A stretch of DNA of 64,000 nt, from NCBI GenBank assembly GCA_964609515.1, contig CAZSTZ010000005.1, positions 8,775 to 72,774 of the forward strand, in the 5' to 3' direction. Shown here piece by piece: positions 42,113-49,757 of this stretch. The notes below the pieces were generated by a model that was given only the letters and a program-made list of their open reading frames with translations, was not told where the DNA came from and did not search any database. Position 1 is the first letter of the stretch. The number at the start of each line of letters is the position of its first letter. A program made the position numbers and the translations under genes. The stretch is from CALKCV01 sp964609515 (GTDB lineage Bacteria; Cyanobacteriota; Cyanobacteriia; Cyanobacteriales; Microcoleaceae).

Positions 42113-43057
42113 GTGGCGCAGTTTCATATTGAATGTGTAGAATCCACCACTGATAAAGATCGCAGTCAGTACGGAAAATTTATAATCGAACCCCTGGCTC
42201 GCGGTCAAGGAACGACGGTGGGAAATGCACTAAGACGAGTGCTGTTGTCAAATTTAGAAGGAACAGCGGTAACATCAGTCAGAATTGCTGGGGTAAATCA
42301 CGAGTTTGCGACGATTAAGGGGGTACGGGAAGATGTTTTAGAAATATTACTGAATATGAAGGAGGTGGTCTTAAAAAGCCATTCCAATCAACCACAAATT
42401 GGTAGGTTGCGTATAGAGGGACCGGCAACTGTCACTGCAGATCGCTTCGACGTACCTTCAGAGGTAGAGATTATCGATCGCAGTAAATATATTGCGACGT
42501 TATCCGAACAGTCGGTTCTGGAAATGGAGTTCAGAATTGAAAAAGGGATTGGTTATCGGTCGGTAGATCGCTCCCGCGATCGACTGGCTGCTTTGGATTT
42601 TCTCCAAATCGATGCCATGTTTATGCCAGTGCGCAAAGTGAACTACATTGTTGAGGACGCTAGAGTAGGTGGTAGTATCGAGCAAGACCGACTGATTATG
42701 GAAATCTGGACGAATGGGAGTTATACTCCCCAACAAGCTCTCAGTCAAGCGGCTCGTATCCTGCTGGAACTATTTGAACCGCTCAAAGATCTTTCCTTGG
42801 TGGAAAAACCAGATTCAGGAGCCGATACAGATCCAACCAGTCAAATTCCGATCGAAGAATTAAATCTTTCAGTTCGAGCTTATAACTGTCTTAAAAGGGC
42901 TCAAATTAATTCGGTTGCCGACTTATTGGAGTACAGCCAAGAAGACCTTTTGGAAATAAAAAACTTCGGTCAAAAGTCTGCTGAAGAAGTAATAGAAGCC
43001 CTACAAAAACGGTTAGGGATTACCTTGCCACTAGAAAGACCTGCTAAAGCTCCTTAA
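42113..43057 (+). CDS. rpoA: RNA polymerase alpha subunit
   Basis: 314 residues. Alpha dimerises to nucleate RNA polymerase assembly. The N-terminal domain (about 1-230) has FIIEPLARGQGTTVGNALRRVLLSNLEGTAVTSVRI. After a linker, the C-terminal DNA/activator-binding domain (about 250-314) has LNLSVRAYNCLKRAQINSVADLLEYSQEDLLEIKNFGQKSAEEV. I start it at GTG 42113 (VAQFHIECVES), which has GGGAGGT six to seven bases upstream; the ATG at 42092 lies before that site and adds only seven residues. Confidence 0.96.
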   Translation: MAQFHIECVESTTDKDRSQYGKFIIEPLARGQGTTVGNALRRVLLSNLEGTAVTSVRIAGVNHEFATIKGVREDVLEILLNMKEVVLKSHSNQPQIGRLRIEGPATVTADRFDVPSEVEIIDRSKYIATLSEQSVLEMEFRIEKGIGYRSVDRSRDRLAALDFLQIDAMFMPVRKVNYIVEDARVGGSIEQDRLIMEIWTNGSYTPQQALSQAARILLELFEPLKDLSLVEKPDSGADTDPTSQIPIEELNLSVRAYNCLKRAQINSVADLLEYSQEDLLEIKNFGQKSAEEVIEALQKRLGITLPLERPAKAP

Positions 43058-43182
43058 TTTTTTTTGGGAATGGGGAATAGGGAATAGGGAATGGGGAATA
43101 GGGAATGGAGAATAAGTTGGTAAAGATTTAGCCACAAACTTTAGGTTAAGCTAAGACGCATTTAAAATGCACGGCCCCTGTT

Positions 43183-43210
43183 GCATGCATGCATGCATGC
43201 ATGCATGCAT
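43183..43210. repeat. GCAT tetranucleotide microsatellite
   Basis: Seven perfect GCAT units in the 312-bp gap between rpoA and rplQ. GCAT tracts are self-complementary, so the stretch is also a 28-bp palindrome. Before it, GGGAATAGGGAATGG heptamers occupy about 43064-43115. Confidence 0.97.
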
Positions 43211-43369
43211 GGCTACATCGCAAATGTCGCTGGGTAGTTTAGATGCTTAACAGCTTATTACCTAGCTGGTAATTTTAAAAAGGTTTTTTGGACTTTTTTG
43301 AGGAGTCCAAAAGCCATATTTCTCCAAGAAAACAATTAAGAAAAAAAATGTAAAGGAGGGAAAAGAGTT

Positions 43370-43720
43370 ATGCGTCACCGTTGTAAAACGCCCAAACTAG
43401 GCAGACCTGCCGATAGCCGTCGCGCCATGTTGCGATCGCTGGCTACGGAATTAATCAGACACGGTAGAATTACCACAACCCAAGCCCGGGCCAAAGCAGT
43501 GCGATCTGAAGCGGAAAAAATGATTAGCCTAGCTAAAGATGGCTCTTTGGCAGCGCGCCGACAAGCTCTGGGCTATCTCTACGACAAGAATCTAGTTCAC
43601 TCTTTATTTGAGGGAGTGCAACAAAAATACGGCAGCAGAAATGGGGGATATACTAGAGTTGTGCGAACTGTAAACCGTCGAGGAGATAATGCCAAAATGG
43701 CTATTATCGAGCTAGTTTAA
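43370..43720 (+). CDS. rplQ: 50S ribosomal protein L17
   Basis: 116 residues. L17 is a basic protein near the tunnel exit. MRHRCKTPKLGRPADSRRAMLRSLATELIRHGRITTTQARAKAVRSEAEKMI is the conserved start; the C terminus GGYTRVVRTVNRRGDNAKMAIIELV is standard. A TAAAGGAGGGAAAAGAGTT ribosome-binding site precedes the ATG. It follows rpoA as in nearly all bacteria. Confidence 0.98.
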   Translation: MRHRCKTPKLGRPADSRRAMLRSLATELIRHGRITTTQARAKAVRSEAEKMISLAKDGSLAARRQALGYLYDKNLVHSLFEGVQQKYGSRNGGYTRVVRTVNRRGDNAKMAIIELV

Positions 43721-44004
43721 ATCGATTTCTGTCAATTGTTAATTGTCAATTGTTAATTGTAAAAAGCTTATAACAATTAAGAACTAACAACTAACAATTA
43801 ACAAAAGGTGGTAAATTTTGGGTGTGATTCAAAATATATAGCAGTCCTATTTGAGTTGTATCCCAAATCTTGCCGCTTTTAGGCAAAAGTCAAGAGTCAA
43901 GAGGCAAGAGGCAAGAGGGAAAAGTAGAGCCAAAAAGAAATTTTCCTATTTTTTTCTACTTTTGAAATTTTGACAACCCATTTAGGATTGCTACAGCACC
44001 CCCA
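43721..44004. repeat. Repeat-filled gap between rplQ and truA
   Basis: Contains TTGTTAATTGTCAATTG and TAACAACTAACAATTAAC heptamers (about 43734-43804) that are inverted relative to each other, and an AGAGGCAAGAGGC run near 43888-43920. No gene or clear promoter. Confidence 0.7.
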
Positions 44005-44826
44005 ATGACCGATTCTAATTGGCAGCGCGTGGCTTTAGTCATCCAATATCAAGGAACCAACTTTCATGGGTGGCAAAGACAAGTAAAGCAGCGAACGGTT
44101 CAGGAAGAAATTGAAAATACCATTTCGGGTATAGTAGATTCTCCTGTAACTTTGCACGCCGCAGGCAGAACTGATGCTGGAGTTCATGCTGCGGCTCAAG
44201 TGGCCCATTTTGATGCTAAGGGTCCAATTCCCCCCGAGAAATGGGCCTCCATACTCAACTCCAGACTGCCGCCAGATGTCCTGATTAGGGCCTCTGTAAA
44301 GGTAGAGCCTAACTGGCACGCTCGCTTCTCGGCAATTTCGCGTCGCTATCGCTATATCCTCTATACAGACAAACGACCTAATTTGTTTGTTCGGCCCTTT
44401 GTTTGGCATTATTATCGCGCTCCTTTGGACGAATCCTTAATCCAGGAAGCTTTAAATCCGCTAATTGGCCATCATAATTTAGCAGCTTTTCAAAGGGCAG
44501 GCTCTTCTCGTCCTCATTCTTGGGTGGAAGTGCAAGAGGTAGAATGCCTCAGACAAGGGCCGTTCGTAACGATAGAAGTTCAAGCAAGTGGATTTCTCTA
44601 TGGCATGATGCGACTGCTGGTGGGAATGCTGGTTCTAGTGGGGTGTCAGGAGCGATCGCTGGATAACTTTAAAGAAATTTGGGTCGAAAGACGCCGCGAA
44701 GTTGTCAAATATGCGGCCCCAGCTTGTGGCCTGTGTCTGTTGCGAGTTGGCTATCCAGATTTTCCCTGTCCGCCGGCAGTTTGGTACGACACCATGCCCA
44801 AATTTGTATTAGGGAATGGGGAATAG
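44005..44826 (+). CDS. truA: tRNA pseudouridine(38-40) synthase
   Basis: 273 residues. TruA converts uridines 38-40 in the anticodon stem-loop to pseudouridine. The catalytic aspartate is in LHAAGRTDAGVHAAAQVAHFD (about residue 59), and RYRYILYT, GHHNLAAFQRAGS and GFLYGMMRLLVGMLVLVG are conserved. It begins LVIQYQGTNFHGWQRQ after a short N terminus. The protein ends ...KFVLGNGE, with GNGE and the stop codon supplied by a heptamer repeat (44811-44888). Confidence 0.97.
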   Translation: MTDSNWQRVALVIQYQGTNFHGWQRQVKQRTVQEEIENTISGIVDSPVTLHAAGRTDAGVHAAAQVAHFDAKGPIPPEKWASILNSRLPPDVLIRASVKVEPNWHARFSAISRRYRYILYTDKRPNLFVRPFVWHYYRAPLDESLIQEALNPLIGHHNLAAFQRAGSSRPHSWVEVQEVECLRQGPFVTIEVQASGFLYGMMRLLVGMLVLVGCQERSLDNFKEIWVERRREVVKYAAPACGLCLLRVGYPDFPCPPAVWYDTMPKFVLGNGE

Positions 44827-44888
44827 GGAATGGGGAATAGGGAATGGGGAATGGGGAATAGGGAATGGGGAATAGGGAAGAGGGAATA
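44811..44888. repeat. GGGAATA/GGGAATG heptamer array at the end of truA
   Basis: About ten copies of AGGGAAT/GGGGAAT in 78 bp. The first copies are translated as the last residues of TruA, and TAG inside the second copy is the stop codon. Confidence 0.95.
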
Positions 44889-44945
44889 ACTACTTCGTGA
44901 CACCCAAGCAAATTAATAGCAGCCAATACCGAAAATCCAACAATT

Positions 44946-45401
44946 ATGAATAAAACTCACGTTCCATCAATAGACTCCCTAGACCATAAATGGTTCGTCG
45001 TCGATGCCGAAGGCCAACGTCTGGGGAGACTTGCCAGCGAAATCGCCCAAATTATCAGGGGTAAAAACAAACCAAACTTCACTCCCCACCTAGATACGGG
45101 GGATTTTGTCATTGTAGTTAATGCTGAAAAAGTAGAAGTAACTGGCAAAAAACGCAATCAGAAAATCTATCGCCGCCATTCCGGGAGACCGGGTGGCATG
45201 AAAACAGAGACTTTTGCTAAATTGCAAGCTCGTTTGCCGGAACGAATCATCGAAGAAGCAGTTAAGGGGATGCTACCGAAAACATCTTTGGGAAGAAAAC
45301 TATTTACCAAACTCAAGGTTTATACCGGACCAAACCATCCCCACGAAGCTCAACAACCGGAACAATTAACAATTAACACTACGCCAAAAGGAGAAAATTA
45401 A
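44946..45401 (+). CDS. rplM: 50S ribosomal protein L13
   Basis: 151 residues. L13 is an early assembly protein. MNKTHVPSIDSLDHKWFVVDAEGQRLGRLASEIAQIIRGKNKPNFTPHLDTGDFVIVVNA and the FAKLQARLPERIIEEAVKGMLPKTSLGRKLFTKLKVYTGPNHPHEAQQP block are standard. The last residues EQLTINTTPKGEN are translated from an AACAATTAAC heptamer run (about 45360-45379). The stop shares one base with the rpsI start. Confidence 0.97.
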   Translation: MNKTHVPSIDSLDHKWFVVDAEGQRLGRLASEIAQIIRGKNKPNFTPHLDTGDFVIVVNAEKVEVTGKKRNQKIYRRHSGRPGGMKTETFAKLQARLPERIIEEAVKGMLPKTSLGRKLFTKLKVYTGPNHPHEAQQPEQLTINTTPKGEN

Positions 45402-45811
45402 TGCAAGCAACAAGTAACGACCGGGCAGTCTATTGGGGCACTGGGCGCCGCAAATCTTCGATCGCCCGAGTCCGCTTGGTGCCGGGTAACGGCAAAATCA
45501 GAATCAACGGTAAAGAAGGGGAATATTACTTACAAAATAATCCTTCTTACGTTTCTGCGGTTAAGGCCCCGCTAGAAAGCTTGGGTTTAGAAAACGATTA
45601 CGATGTTCTCGTGAGAGCTGAGGGGGGCGGTTTAACCGGTCAGGCCGATTCTATTAAGTTGGGGGTGGCTAGAGCGTTGTGCGAGTTAGACCCCGAAAAC
45701 CGCAAACCTCTGAAAATTGAGGGGTATTTGACTCGGGATCCTCGCGCTAAAGAACGGAAAAAGTACGGTTTGCGCAAGGCTCGCAAGGCTCCTCAATACT
45801 CCAAGCGTTAA
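45401..45811 (+). CDS. rpsI: 30S ribosomal protein S9
   Basis: 136 residues. S9 has a C-terminal tail that contacts P-site tRNA, here ARKAPQYSKR. Other marks: YWGTGRRKSSIARVRLVPGNGKIRING near the start and GGGLTGQADSIKLGVARALCELDPENRKPLKIEGYLTRDPRAKERKKYG. The ATG begins on the last base of the rplM stop; AAAAGGAGAAAAT inside rplM is its ribosome-binding site. Confidence 0.98.
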   Translation: MQATSNDRAVYWGTGRRKSSIARVRLVPGNGKIRINGKEGEYYLQNNPSYVSAVKAPLESLGLENDYDVLVRAEGGGLTGQADSIKLGVARALCELDPENRKPLKIEGYLTRDPRAKERKKYGLRKARKAPQYSKR

Positions 45812-45876
45812 CATTTGTTAATGGTCAATTGTTAATTGTCAATGGTTAATTGTTAATTGGCTGTGAAGCTCGCGGT

Positions 45877-45895
45877 AACAGGCAAGATGCCTGTT
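45877..45895. repeat. AACAGGCAAGATGCCTGTT palindrome after rpsI
   Basis: A complete 19-bp member of the AACAGGC family, followed by TTAGT-type sequence and the hairpin array. It lies in the 3' region of rpsI and could stabilise the mRNA end. Confidence 0.8.
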
Positions 45896-45941
45896 CTACG
45901 GTGAGCTACTAAGGACAGTTGTCATTGAGAGAATGTCAAAA

Positions 45942-46345
45942 AATGAGAACCAATGGTTCTCAAAAAAGTCCGCAATTGCGGACAAAAAAATGAGAACCAA
46001 TGGTTCTCAAAAAAGTCCGCAATTGCGGACAAAAAATGGACATAAAAAGTTAACTGCCCAAAAAAGTGCAACCCAATCAAATTGCACAAAATTTAAGTTA
46101 ACGGCCCCAAAAAGTCCGCAATTGCGGACAAAAATTGGACATAAAAAGTTAACTGCTCAAAAAAGTGCAACCCAATCAAATTGCACAAAAATTGGACATA
46201 AAAAGTTAACGGCCCCAAAAAGTCCGCAATTGCGGACAAAAATTGGACATAAAAAGTTAACTGCTCAAAAAAGTGCAACCCAATCAAATTGCACAAAATT
46301 CAAGTTAAGGGCCCAATTGTTAGTAGAACAGGCGTCTCGCCTGTT
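45942..46345. repeat. Composite tandem array of three different palindromes between rpsI and rpmE
   Basis: Three palindromes alternate. GAGAACCAATGGTTCTC is at 45945-45961 and 45992-46008. GTCCGCAATTGCGGAC (perfect 16 bp) is at 45968-45983, 46015-46030, 46114-46129 and 46222-46237. GTGCAACCCAATCAAATTGCAC-type hairpins are at 46066-46087, 46165-46186 and 46273-46294. Linkers AAAAATTGGACATAAAAAGTTAAC are shared. An AACAGGCGTCTCGCCTGTT palindrome (46327-46345) closes the array. The stretch happens to be open in one frame for 148 codons, but no product of that low complexity is recognised. Confidence 0.92.
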
Positions 46346-46456
46346 AATAATTAAGCGCCTATCTGACCTTAACAATTAACAATTAGCAATTGACAATTGA
46401 CAATTGACAATTAACAATTAACCTAATAGTCCACATAATATTTGAGAGTAAAAAAA

Positions 46457-46714
46457 ATGCCTAAAGCTGATATTCATCCAAAGTGGTATCCAGAAGCGAA
46501 AGTTTATTGCAACGGCGAAGTTGTAATGACAGTTGGTTCGACTCAACCAGAAATTCATGTTGATGTCTGGTCGGGAAATCATCCTTTCTATACTGGTACT
46601 CAAAAAATCATTGATACTGAAGGACGAGTAGAACGTTTCCTTCGTAAATACGGCATGATGGATTCCAGTCAAGATACTGGTTCAGATTCTAATAAGGATA
46701 AAAATAAAAAGTAG
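46457..46714 (+). CDS. rpmE: 50S ribosomal protein L31
   Basis: 85 residues, the cysteine-poor (zinc-free) L31 form. KADIHPKWYPEAKVYCNGEVVMTVGSTQPEIHVDVWSGNHPFYTGTQKIIDTEGRVERFLRKYG covers the family core, followed by an acidic/basic tail SSQDTGSDSNKDKNKK. I start it at ATG 46457 (MPKADIHPKW); a GTG-type extension of five residues upstream is not supported. A long repeat array separates it from rpsI. Confidence 0.96.
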   Translation: MPKADIHPKWYPEAKVYCNGEVVMTVGSTQPEIHVDVWSGNHPFYTGTQKIIDTEGRVERFLRKYGMMDSSQDTGSDSNKDKNKK

Positions 46715-46743
46715 CGATTGTCTCAGCGGTCAAAACTCTTTGC

Positions 46744-46797
46744 CAGTAGAACAGCTCATGTTGCCTGTTCTAACAGCTCATGTTGCCTGTTCTACTG
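46744..46797. repeat. Double GTAGAACAGCTCATGTTGCCTGTTCTA repeat between rpmE and prfA
   Basis: Two direct copies of ACAGCTCATGTTGCCTGTTC inside CCAGTAGA/TCTACTGG ends, so the whole is a foldback CCAGTAGAACAG...CTGTTCTACTGG. It is a diverged member of the AACAGGC palindrome family. Confidence 0.85.
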
Positions 46798-46896
46798 GCA
46801 AAGTTGGTGAATTTTTTAGCAATTAGGAATTAGAGTTCTGAAAAGCTTTATTTCCTATTATTTAATACCCAATCAAAAATTAAAAATTAAAAGACC

Positions 46897-48006
46897 ATGA
46901 CTGAGACATATCTGCTGGAAAAATTAAAATCTGTCGAGCAAACTTTTAACGAACTAACTCGACGTTTGGCGGATCCAGATGTTGCTTGCGATCCCAACGA
47001 ATATCAAAAAGTAGCTAAAGCTCGTTCTTCTTTGGAGGAAGTAGTCACTACTTTTGGAGAGTGGAAAAACACAGAAGAAGAATTAAAAGGTGCTAAAGAG
47101 GTACTTAAGGAAGCAGGAGGCGACTCCGATCTGCAAGAGATGGCCAAGCTAGAGGTTGACGAATTGAGTGCCAGCTTAGAACAACTGGAAAACCGCTTGA
47201 AAATTTTGCTGCTGCCACAGGATCCCAACGACGACAAAAATATCATGTTGGAGATCAGGGCGGGTACTGGTGGAGATGAGGCAAGTATCTGGGCGGGGGA
47301 TCTGGTAAGGATGTACTCTCGTTATGCAGAAACTCAAAATTGGAAGGTAAAGTTGTTGAGCGAGTCAACGGCGGATATGGGAGGCTTTAAAGAGGCTATT
47401 CTGGAAATTCAGGGCGACCAGGTTTATAGCAAGTTGAAATTTGAGGCCGGGGTTCATCGAGTCCAGAGGGTGCCGGTGACTGAAGCGGGCGGACGGGTTC
47501 ACACTTCTACTGCAACTGTGGCGGTGATGCCAGAGGTGGATGAGGTGGAGGTGGAGATCGATCCGACGGAGATAGAAGTTTCTACTGCTCGTTCTGGTGG
47601 TGCTGGGGGACAGAACGTGAATAAGGTGGAAACGGCGGTAGATTTGTTTCACAAACCGACGGGTATTAGGATTTTCTGTACTGAGGAGCGGAGTCAGTTA
47701 AAGAACAAGGAACGAGCGATGCAAATTTTAAGGGCCAAACTTTACGAGATTAAGTTGCACGAACAACAGGAAGCTGTCACTTCGATGCGGCGATCGCAGG
47801 TTGGTACCGGCTCGCGTTCTGAAAAAATCCGTACCTACAACTATAAGGATAATCGGGCTACGGACCACCGTTTGGGTAATAATTTTTCTCTAGCTCCCGT
47901 TCTAGAAGGAGATTTGGAAAATATTATTCAATCTTGCATTTCTCAAGACCAACAGGAACGGTTGCAAGAATTGGCCGCTTCGACTTCTAGTCCGGTTTCA
48001 GTGTAA
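46897..48006 (+). CDS. prfA: Peptide chain release factor 1
   Basis: 369 residues. RF1 recognises UAA and UAG and triggers hydrolysis of peptidyl-tRNA. The catalytic GGQ loop is in TARSGGAGGQNVNKVETAVDLFH (about 233-255). The family-specific RAGTGGDEASIWAGDLVRMYSRYAE and GVHRVQRVPVTEAGGRVHTSTATVAVMPE blocks are present, as is the C-terminal RTYNYKDNRATDHRLG. It is the last gene of the ribosomal block. A HIP1-based terminator follows at 48056. Confidence 0.97.
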   Translation: MTETYLLEKLKSVEQTFNELTRRLADPDVACDPNEYQKVAKARSSLEEVVTTFGEWKNTEEELKGAKEVLKEAGGDSDLQEMAKLEVDELSASLEQLENRLKILLLPQDPNDDKNIMLEIRAGTGGDEASIWAGDLVRMYSRYAETQNWKVKLLSESTADMGGFKEAILEIQGDQVYSKLKFEAGVHRVQRVPVTEAGGRVHTSTATVAVMPEVDEVEVEIDPTEIEVSTARSGGAGGQNVNKVETAVDLFHKPTGIRIFCTEERSQLKNKERAMQILRAKLYEIKLHEQQEAVTSMRRSQVGTGSRSEKIRTYNYKDNRATDHRLGNNFSLAPVLEGDLENIIQSCISQDQQERLQELAASTSSPVSV

Positions 48007-48055
48007 TTCTGGGGGAGCGTTTGAAGGTAAAAAACTAGGGTAATATTGAGAAATG

Positions 48056-48093
48056 AAAAAGGCGATCGCTCTGGTGGGGCGATCGCTTTTTTT
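48056..48093. terminator. Intrinsic terminator made from two HIP1 octamers
   Basis: AAAAAG, GCGATCGC (48062-48069), a 9-nt loop, GCGATCGC (48079-48086), then seven Ts. The 8-bp GC-rich stem with a T-run fits a Rho-independent terminator 50 bp after prfA, and the A-run on the other side would make it work on either strand. Confidence 0.75.
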
Positions 48094-48230
48094 ATATAGG
48101 GATTGATGCATAATTTCTCATCAACATACTCCTGCAATCAATCTATGGTTTTCGGCACAGCTAGAATGGGATTGCTATATTGTATTTTACTCGTACAAAT
48201 CGATAATCAAAAAAACACGGAGGTCAAGGG

Positions 48231-48710
48231 ATGGCATCTACCAATGAAGATTCTTGGGAATGCGGCATGGGTTTTTACATACCTGTTTTGCATGAAGGGG
48301 AATTAATTGGATATTGCAAACCAGAATATGCCGAACAGATAGTGGAAGTCCTCAACGACGAGGAAAGACTGCAAAAAGCACTGCGACTTGCCTGTTTGGA
48401 CTTAATTCGGAAAGCGGGTGGCAAAAGGAGTAAAGTTGACGATTTGGTAAAAAAATACATGACTCTTGCCAAAAGGCCAAAATTCGGTCCGAGAGCGATC
48501 GCTCTTTTGTTGCGGGAGAGGCAAGAGCAATTAAAAGTCAGCGCCCCAGAGTTTATTAAATTCTGCGATATTCATAAAATCTCCCCAGAAGACCTCAAGA
48601 ATATTTATGCAGGCAAACCAATCGAGCCCGGTTTAATCGCACCCATCGCCCGAATTTTAGGAAAAACATCGACAGAAGTGCAGACAATTCTCGAAGGTCA
48701 TTTAGAGTAA
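48231..48710 (+). CDS. Conserved-looking hypothetical protein, helical C terminus
   Basis: 159 residues; I do not recognise a named family. The N-terminal part MASTNEDSWECGMGFYIPVLHEGELIGYCKPEYAEQIVEVLNDEERLQKALRLACLDLI is helical after a short strand-rich start. The C-terminal KVSAPEFIKFCDIHKISPEDLKNIYAGKPIEPGLIAPIARILGKTSTEVQTIL looks like a helix-turn-helix of the XRE kind (inference). AACACGGAGGTCAAGGG gives a strong ribosome-binding site for ATG 48231. It is convergent with the pentapeptide-repeat gene (18 bp between stops). No signal peptide or membrane segment. Confidence 0.75.
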   Translation: MASTNEDSWECGMGFYIPVLHEGELIGYCKPEYAEQIVEVLNDEERLQKALRLACLDLIRKAGGKRSKVDDLVKKYMTLAKRPKFGPRAIALLLRERQEQLKVSAPEFIKFCDIHKISPEDLKNIYAGKPIEPGLIAPIARILGKTSTEVQTILEGHLE

Positions 48711-48728
48711 TTTAGGGTTTGTTTTCTT

Positions 48729-49613
48729 TCAACTGTCAAATAATCTACTGTCAATGCCGATAACTTCCTGAAGATTAGCATCGATGAGATTTGCCTCGTT
48801 GAGGTTAGTTTTTCGAAGATTAGCTCCTCGAAGATTAGCTCCTTTTAAATCTGCTCCAGTTAGATTAGATTTACTGAAGTTAGCTCCTCTGAAGTTAGCT
48901 AAGGTTAAGTTAGCTTGCTGAAGTTGGACTTTGCTGAGATTAGCAAATCTCAAATCTGCGTTATAAAGGTCGCTTGCTTGCAAAGATGCCCCCAATAAAT
49001 AAGCTCCATGAAGGCGAGCTTCTCTGAGAGAAGCTCCGTCAAGTTTAGCGCCGTATAAATAAGCTGATATGAGTAGTGTTTTATAAAGGTTAGCATTAGC
49101 AATATTGGCATTACTAAGGTTAGCTTCTACTAAATCTGCTTCGCTTAGATTGCTTCTTACTAAAGTTGCACTGCTCAAATCTGCATGGCGTAAATCAGCT
49201 TTTTGCAGGTCGGTAGCAATTAAATTAGTATTAATTAAATCGGCATCTTTTAAATTAGCTAATTTTAGAGATGCTGAGATGAGATTAGCTTCGTTTAAAA
49301 TTGCGTATTGGAGGTTAGCTGAAGTAAAGTTAGCAGCGATCGCTTCTACTTTAGTGAAGCTGGCATCCATTAATTCGGCTTGTTCTAAGTTAGCATTACT
49401 GAGGTTAGCGTTGCTCAGATCTGCCGATATTAGCGTACTAAAAGAAAGGTCTGCTTTTCTGAAGTTAACTCCTTGGAGATTTGCGCCTTGGAGGTTGGCA
49501 AATCTGAGGTGAGCTTCTCCTAATTCTGGTTCTATATTTGGGTTATTTTCTCTCCATTGATTCCAGATTCTCGAACCTCGTTGAAGTATGGATAAATGTT
49601 CTATGTTGCTCAT
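48729..49613 (-). CDS. Pentapeptide-repeat protein
   Basis: 294 residues. After about 30 N-terminal residues (IEHLSILQRGSRIWNQWRENNPNIEPEL) almost all of the protein consists of A(D/N)LXX pentapeptides such as ANLQGANLQGVNFRKADLS, which form a right-handed quadrilateral beta-helix. The repeats run to VIGIDSRLFDS at the end. Proteins of this class are very numerous in cyanobacteria and mostly of unknown function; the first 30 residues resemble the N-terminal cap of many cyanobacterial members. Cytoplasmic by lack of a signal peptide. Start ATG at 49613. Confidence 0.92.
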   Translation of the reverse strand: MSNIEHLSILQRGSRIWNQWRENNPNIEPELGEAHLRFANLQGANLQGVNFRKADLSFSTLISADLSNANLSNANLEQAELMDASFTKVEAIAANFTSANLQYAILNEANLISASLKLANLKDADLINTNLIATDLQKADLRHADLSSATLVRSNLSEADLVEANLSNANIANANLYKTLLISAYLYGAKLDGASLREARLHGAYLLGASLQASDLYNADLRFANLSKVQLQQANLTLANFRGANFSKSNLTGADLKGANLRGANLRKTNLNEANLIDANLQEVIGIDSRLFDS

Positions 49614-49757
49614 GGGAATAGTTTATTTGTCAGTTGTTAGTTGTTAGTTGTTAGTTGCAAAAAGAGTTTTTTTTGATTCAACGCTACCGGTCTTCTTACT
49701 ATTACCCATTACCTATTACCTATTACCAAAAAAAAATTATTTAATAACAAGACTGCT

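Noticed and set aside
45933..46379. A 148-codon open frame over the palindrome array
   Set aside because: The sequence is low-complexity KSPQLRTK repeats produced by the hairpin array, has no ribosome-binding site or homologue that I recognise, and the first two units read in different frames. I treat it as a repeat.
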